This document shows positions 5,465 through 7,699 of a stretch of 7,699 nt of DNA, piece by piece; position 1 is the first letter of the stretch; each line of letters begins with the position of its first letter. Location of the stretch: contig JACRBO010000774.1 in NCBI GenBank assembly GCA_016219235.1, positions 1 to 7,699 on the forward strand, given 5' to 3'. Made by a program: the position numbers and the translations under genes. The notes under the pieces were generated by a model. The model was not told the origin of the DNA. It saw only the letters and a program-made list of their open reading frames with translations, and searched no databases. This DNA comes from Chloroflexota bacterium (GTDB lineage: Bacteria > Chloroflexota > Anaerolineae > Fen-1058).

Positions 5465-6692
5465 ACTGCTCCCCCACCAATTCCACTTCTCCGATCGAGG
5501 CGGTATAGCTGTGGCCGGAGGCATAGAACGTAATGGCCGTGAGATGGGACGGCTTCAAGTTCGTCATCAAATCGCCGGAATCATACGTGAACGAGAAGTT
5601 GCGCTGCACGGGGATGTGTTCGACACGTGCACCGGACGTGGTGTTGTAGTTGGGATTGACACCGTTGGGATCGCGCAGCCAGTAGAAGCCCTGCAAGAAA
5701 CTGCGATCCGTGCCGTCGTCGTCCTTGTAATCCAGCCGAACCATCATCGGGCATTCGGTGCCGGCGGTACCGCACACCGGCACGTCTTGTGTGATGACCT
5801 TCACCACAAAATGCAGTTTCAGTGATCGAAAGTCGCGCACGTCCTTGTTGATGACCTGCCGCAGGTCAGTCTCGGCGTGATAGGTACCCACGCGCTGGAA
5901 GAGCGCTACCCGCTGGCTGCCGTCCGTCACGGTGGAGACTTCACCGGGCGACTCATTCGGTTCTTGCAGGTCATGGCTGATCTCCCAGGTACCGGTCAGC
6001 GGCAAACGGAAGTTGCCGTTGATCACCAGATTCCGTTCCGGCGACAAGATACCGGCTGGCCGGCTGCCCAGCTTGACCACGGTCCGCTGCAAAGGCCCCA
6101 GCGCCAGGCTTGAGCCTTGCGCGCTAACGATCGCCGCGCCTTCGCGCACGATGAACTGGGCTTCGTCATTCGCCACCTCAATTGCGTAGGTGCCGCCCTG
6201 CAAGTCGGCTGTGGCTTGAGGTGTGACCAATTGACTTTCAATCGGCCGCTCCAGGTCGCCGGCCACGCTCAGTCGCACCCGCCCGCCCCCCACTTCCAGC
6301 TGGACTTGATGCGGCAAGCCGCTTGGGTTGAAACGGGGCGATCGGGCGCGGAGAATATCCAGATTGGTGCTGCCATAAATCTGCACCGTCAGCAACGTGG
6401 CCTGATCACCCGCCGTGCGGATCGTCAACAAGGCCTGCACGTTTTCGTCGGCACGGATGGTCGAGTCTTCAGGAATGTTGGCCAGGCCCGTCGTCACCCC
6501 GATCGGCTCGTCCAGCCCGGCGCGCCGCACCAACACGGTGCCTTGCTGAACTTCCAGCGTAATCGCGGCCACCTCCGTCGAGTCGTTGATGAAACTGCGA
6601 ATCGACAGCGGAATAGCCACCGTCAAGCCGATGCAGATCAGCAGCGAGGCCAGCAGCACCGTCCAGGCTAAACGTTCGGGATTGCGACGCAT
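5463..6692 (-). CDS. Membrane-anchored FecR-like protein with C-terminal beta domain
   Basis: A 409-aa protein with one N-terminal hydrophobic segment (about 10-31, preceded by MRRNPER), a signal anchor that would place the rest outside the cell. Residues 44-95 (ITLEVQQGTVLVRRAG, then IPEDSTIRADENVQALLTI) and 128-210 (VQLEVGGGRVRLSV, TPQATADLQGGTYAIEV, VREGAAIVSAQG) have the FecR-domain pattern of glycine-centred beta turns, seemingly twice. From NLVINGNFRLPLTGTWEIS (221-239) to the end the sequence looks like a galactose-binding or carbohydrate-module jelly roll; C307 and C314 could form a disulfide. It is therefore not a sigma-factor-paired FecR, and no sigma factor is adjacent. The ATG at 6692 is chosen because the anchor follows at once; the frame stays open to 6899 but would overlap acyP. 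The Shine-Dalgarno is weak (GGAA). It lies 46 nt after acyP on the same strand, so they may be co-transcribed. Confidence 0.8.
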   Translation of the reverse strand: MRRNPERLAWTVLLASLLICIGLTVAIPLSIRSFINDSTEVAAITLEVQQGTVLVRRAGLDEPIGVTTGLANIPEDSTIRADENVQALLTIRTAGDQATLLTVQIYGSTNLDILRARSPRFNPSGLPHQVQLEVGGGRVRLSVAGDLERPIESQLVTPQATADLQGGTYAIEVANDEAQFIVREGAAIVSAQGSSLALGPLQRTVVKLGSRPAGILSPERNLVINGNFRLPLTGTWEISHDLQEPNESPGEVSTVTDGSQRVALFQRVGTYHAETDLRQVINKDVRDFRSLKLHFVVKVITQDVPVCGTAGTECPMMVRLDYKDDDGTDRSFLQGFYWLRDPNGVNPNYNTTSGARVEHIPVQRNFSFTYDSGDLMTNLKPSHLTAITFYASGHSYTASIGEVELVGEQ

Positions 6693-6738
6693 ACCATTTC
6701 CGTGATGGCCCGATCGGCGGACATCGGGCGATCGGAGG

Positions 6739-7023
6739 CTAGAAATCGACCGTGAATTGATCGAATGTGTCGGTCGAGGCGAGGAAGTCATACTGAAGAT
6801 CGTCGACGCGCGCGACGGGCGGGCCGTGCCGCAGCCACGCCAGCAAGCGCTCCAGCGCCGGGCGTGGCCCTTCGGCCACCACTTCCACGCTGCCGTCATC
6901 GCGATTGGCGACCCAACCCGTCAAGCCCAGGGCGGTCGCTTGATCGCGGGTGTAAAAGCGAAAGCTGACGCCCTGCACGCGCCCGCGCACCTGTGCCTGT
7001 AATCGCTCGGTTTTCTTCGCCAT
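6739..7023 (-). CDS. acyP: Acylphosphatase
   Basis: A 94-aa enzyme that hydrolyses the carboxyl-phosphate bond of acyl phosphates in the cytoplasm. The length is typical. The first signature is RGRVQGVSFRFY (13-24) with catalytic R22 in the phosphate-binding loop; the second is GLTGWVANRDDGSVEVVAEG (33-52) with catalytic N40 that positions the water. The start is the ATG at 7023. The Shine-Dalgarno is poor: a GGATGG stands 11 nt upstream. A candidate promoter lies about 60 nt upstream and extends into a heptamer array. The FecR-like gene follows 46 nt after the stop; that gap contains a 7-bp inverted repeat (6710-6716 with 6729-6735) and nothing else I recognise. Confidence 0.95.
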   Translation of the reverse strand: MAKKTERLQAQVRGRVQGVSFRFYTRDQATALGLTGWVANRDDGSVEVVAEGPRPALERLLAWLRHGPPVARVDDLQYDFLASTDTFDQFTVDF

Positions 7024-7084
7024 GTGAAGCTAAACCATCCCGCAACCTAAGATAAGGCCGTCGACTATCAATCAAAGTGGCGCG

Positions 7085-7113
7085 ATAATACCATGTGAGG
7101 ATGCAAGAGGCAA
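7085..7113 (-). promoter_or_regulatory. Candidate promoter for acyP
   Basis: On the minus strand TTGCCT (complement of 7108-7113) is followed by 17 nt and TATTAT (complement of 7085-7090), preceded by an extended -10 TG. This is a reasonable sigma70-type match. The -35 again lies in a heptamer array, as for the zinc ribbon promoter, and GGTATTAT occurs at both loci. Confidence 0.35.
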
Positions 7114-7139
7114 GATGCAGGATGCAAGAGGCGAGGCGA
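7098..7139. repeat. Heptamer array, AAGAGGC/AGGATGC type
   Basis: Six adjoining 7-nt units: AGGATGC, AAGAGGC, AAGATGC, AGGATGC, AAGAGGC, GAGGCGA. They lie in the divergent gap between acyP and the flavin oxidase gene, ending 12 nt before its Shine-Dalgarno. The unit sequence differs from the other arrays, but the 7-nt period is the same. The rest of the gap (7024-7097) shows only the candidate acyP promoter. Confidence 0.8.
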
Positions 7140-7161
7140 AATCAGCGCAGCGGGAGGCGAC

Positions 7162-7699
7162 ATGAGCAACGACTTTGAAACGATCATCATCGGGGCGGGC
7201 GGCATGGGCAGCGCAGCCGCCTATCAGCTGGCGCGCGATGGCCGCTCGGTGCTGCTACTGGAGCAATTCGAGATCGGGCACGTGCGCGGCAGTTCGCACG
7301 GCGACAGCCGCATTATTCGCCTGTCTTACGACGATCCGGTGTACGTGCAGTTGGCCCAGGCCGCCTACCGGCTGTGGGCAGAAGCCGGCGACGATCTGGG
7401 GCAAACGCTTATCACGCCCACCGGCGGAATCGATCTGAGTGCGCCGCACAATCCAGCCTTTGAAGCCTGTGTAACCTCGCTATCACAACTTCGCATTCCA
7501 CATGCCGTGCTGGATGCGGCCGAGATTCGCCGCCGTTTTGGACAATTCCAGATTGCTGATGATATAGTGGGGTTGTATCAGGCGGATGCCGGGATCTTGA
7601 ATCCCGGCCAGTGCGTGACATCGCTTACAGCGCGAGCGATTCACAATGGGGCAGATATCAAAGAGCACACTGCCGCCCGATCGATCCGCGTGCACGATC
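7162..7699 (+). CDS. Monomeric sarcosine oxidase / N-methyltryptophan oxidase-like flavoenzyme (partial)
   Basis: The first 179 residues of an FAD-dependent amine oxidase of the DAO superfamily; the 3' part is beyond the window. IIIGAGGMGSAAAYQLA (8-24) is the dinucleotide-binding GxGxxG loop, with E34 at the end of the second strand for the ribose. RGSSHGDSRIIR (42-53) matches the flavin-site signature of monomeric sarcosine oxidase (MSOX) and SolA, including the conserved His and Arg (H46, R50, R53 here). ITPTGGIDL (84-92), EIRRRF (121-126) and the ADAGILNPGQC stretch (141-151) follow as in that family. Relatives oxidise N-methyl amino acids with release of formaldehyde and hydrogen peroxide and carry FAD bound covalently to a C-terminal Cys; that residue cannot be checked here. 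GGGAGG (7152-7157) lies 4 nt before the ATG. Substrate not predictable from this half. Confidence 0.88.
   Translation, partial: MSNDFETIIIGAGGMGSAAAYQLARDGRSVLLLEQFEIGHVRGSSHGDSRIIRLSYDDPVYVQLAQAAYRLWAEAGDDLGQTLITPTGGIDLSAPHNPAFEACVTSLSQLRIPHAVLDAAEIRRRFGQFQIADDIVGLYQADAGILNPGQCVTSLTARAIHNGADIKEHTAARSIRVHD

Noticed and set aside
6117..6671. 184-codon plus-strand frame opposite the FecR-like gene
   Set aside because: Low-information antisense frame; the minus strand has the signal anchor and FecR-like pattern.
6710..6735. Frequent CGATCG words (for example the 7-bp inverted repeat here) considered as HIP1-like octamers
   Set aside because: The full GCGATCGC octamer is not repeated; CGATCG is its own complement and common in such GC-rich codon use, so the inverted repeat carries little weight.
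7061..7089. Possible plus-strand promoter TCGACT-17 nt-GATAAT for the flavin oxidase gene
   Set aside because: Spacing is right, but both boxes are imperfect and the same bases fit the acyP promoter better on the other strand.

Overview
The window is GC-rich (about 60% by eye) bacterial chromosome with eight protein-coding genes. Seven are complete; the last runs off the right edge. No insertion sequence, phage gene, tRNA, rRNA or CRISPR array is visible. Gene content (ThrC, DegV, pyruvate kinase, a two-TM double zinc ribbon protein, RadC, an anchored FecR-like protein, acylphosphatase, a monomeric sarcosine oxidase-like flavoenzyme), together with intergenic gaps full of short periodic repeats, resembles Chloroflexota (Anaerolineae-like) genomes. 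That placement is an inference from gene style, not from a marker gene.

Left part (1-3848): three rightward genes, thrC, degV and pyk. They are separated by hairpin-bearing gaps, so they need not be one operon. Middle (3849-4638): a hairpin lies between the convergent pyk and zinc ribbon genes, and the zinc ribbon gene is divergent from radC across a 165-nt promoter region. Right part (4639-7699): radC converges with a leftward pair, acyP then the FecR-like gene. A rightward flavin oxidase gene, divergent from acyP, is cut by the window end.

The genes are mostly housekeeping: amino-acid synthesis, glycolysis, fatty-acid handling, acyl-phosphate hydrolysis. They do not form an obvious joint pathway. 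The unusual signal is between them. Five of the seven non-coding stretches hold arrays of 7- or 8-nt units, each locus with its own unit sequence (1-63, 1381-1448, 4531-4616, 5355-5464, 7098-7139). In two gaps the arrays are arranged as opposed (inverted) halves. In one gap an array runs into the stop codon of the neighbouring gene. The gaps after degV and pyk instead hold two hairpins built on one 11-nt quasi-palindrome pattern, AC-Y-TC-S-GA-R-GT. These arrays resemble the heptanucleotide STRR repeats described in cyanobacteria. They are the best candidate here for something under-described; I see no new defence or biosynthetic gene system.
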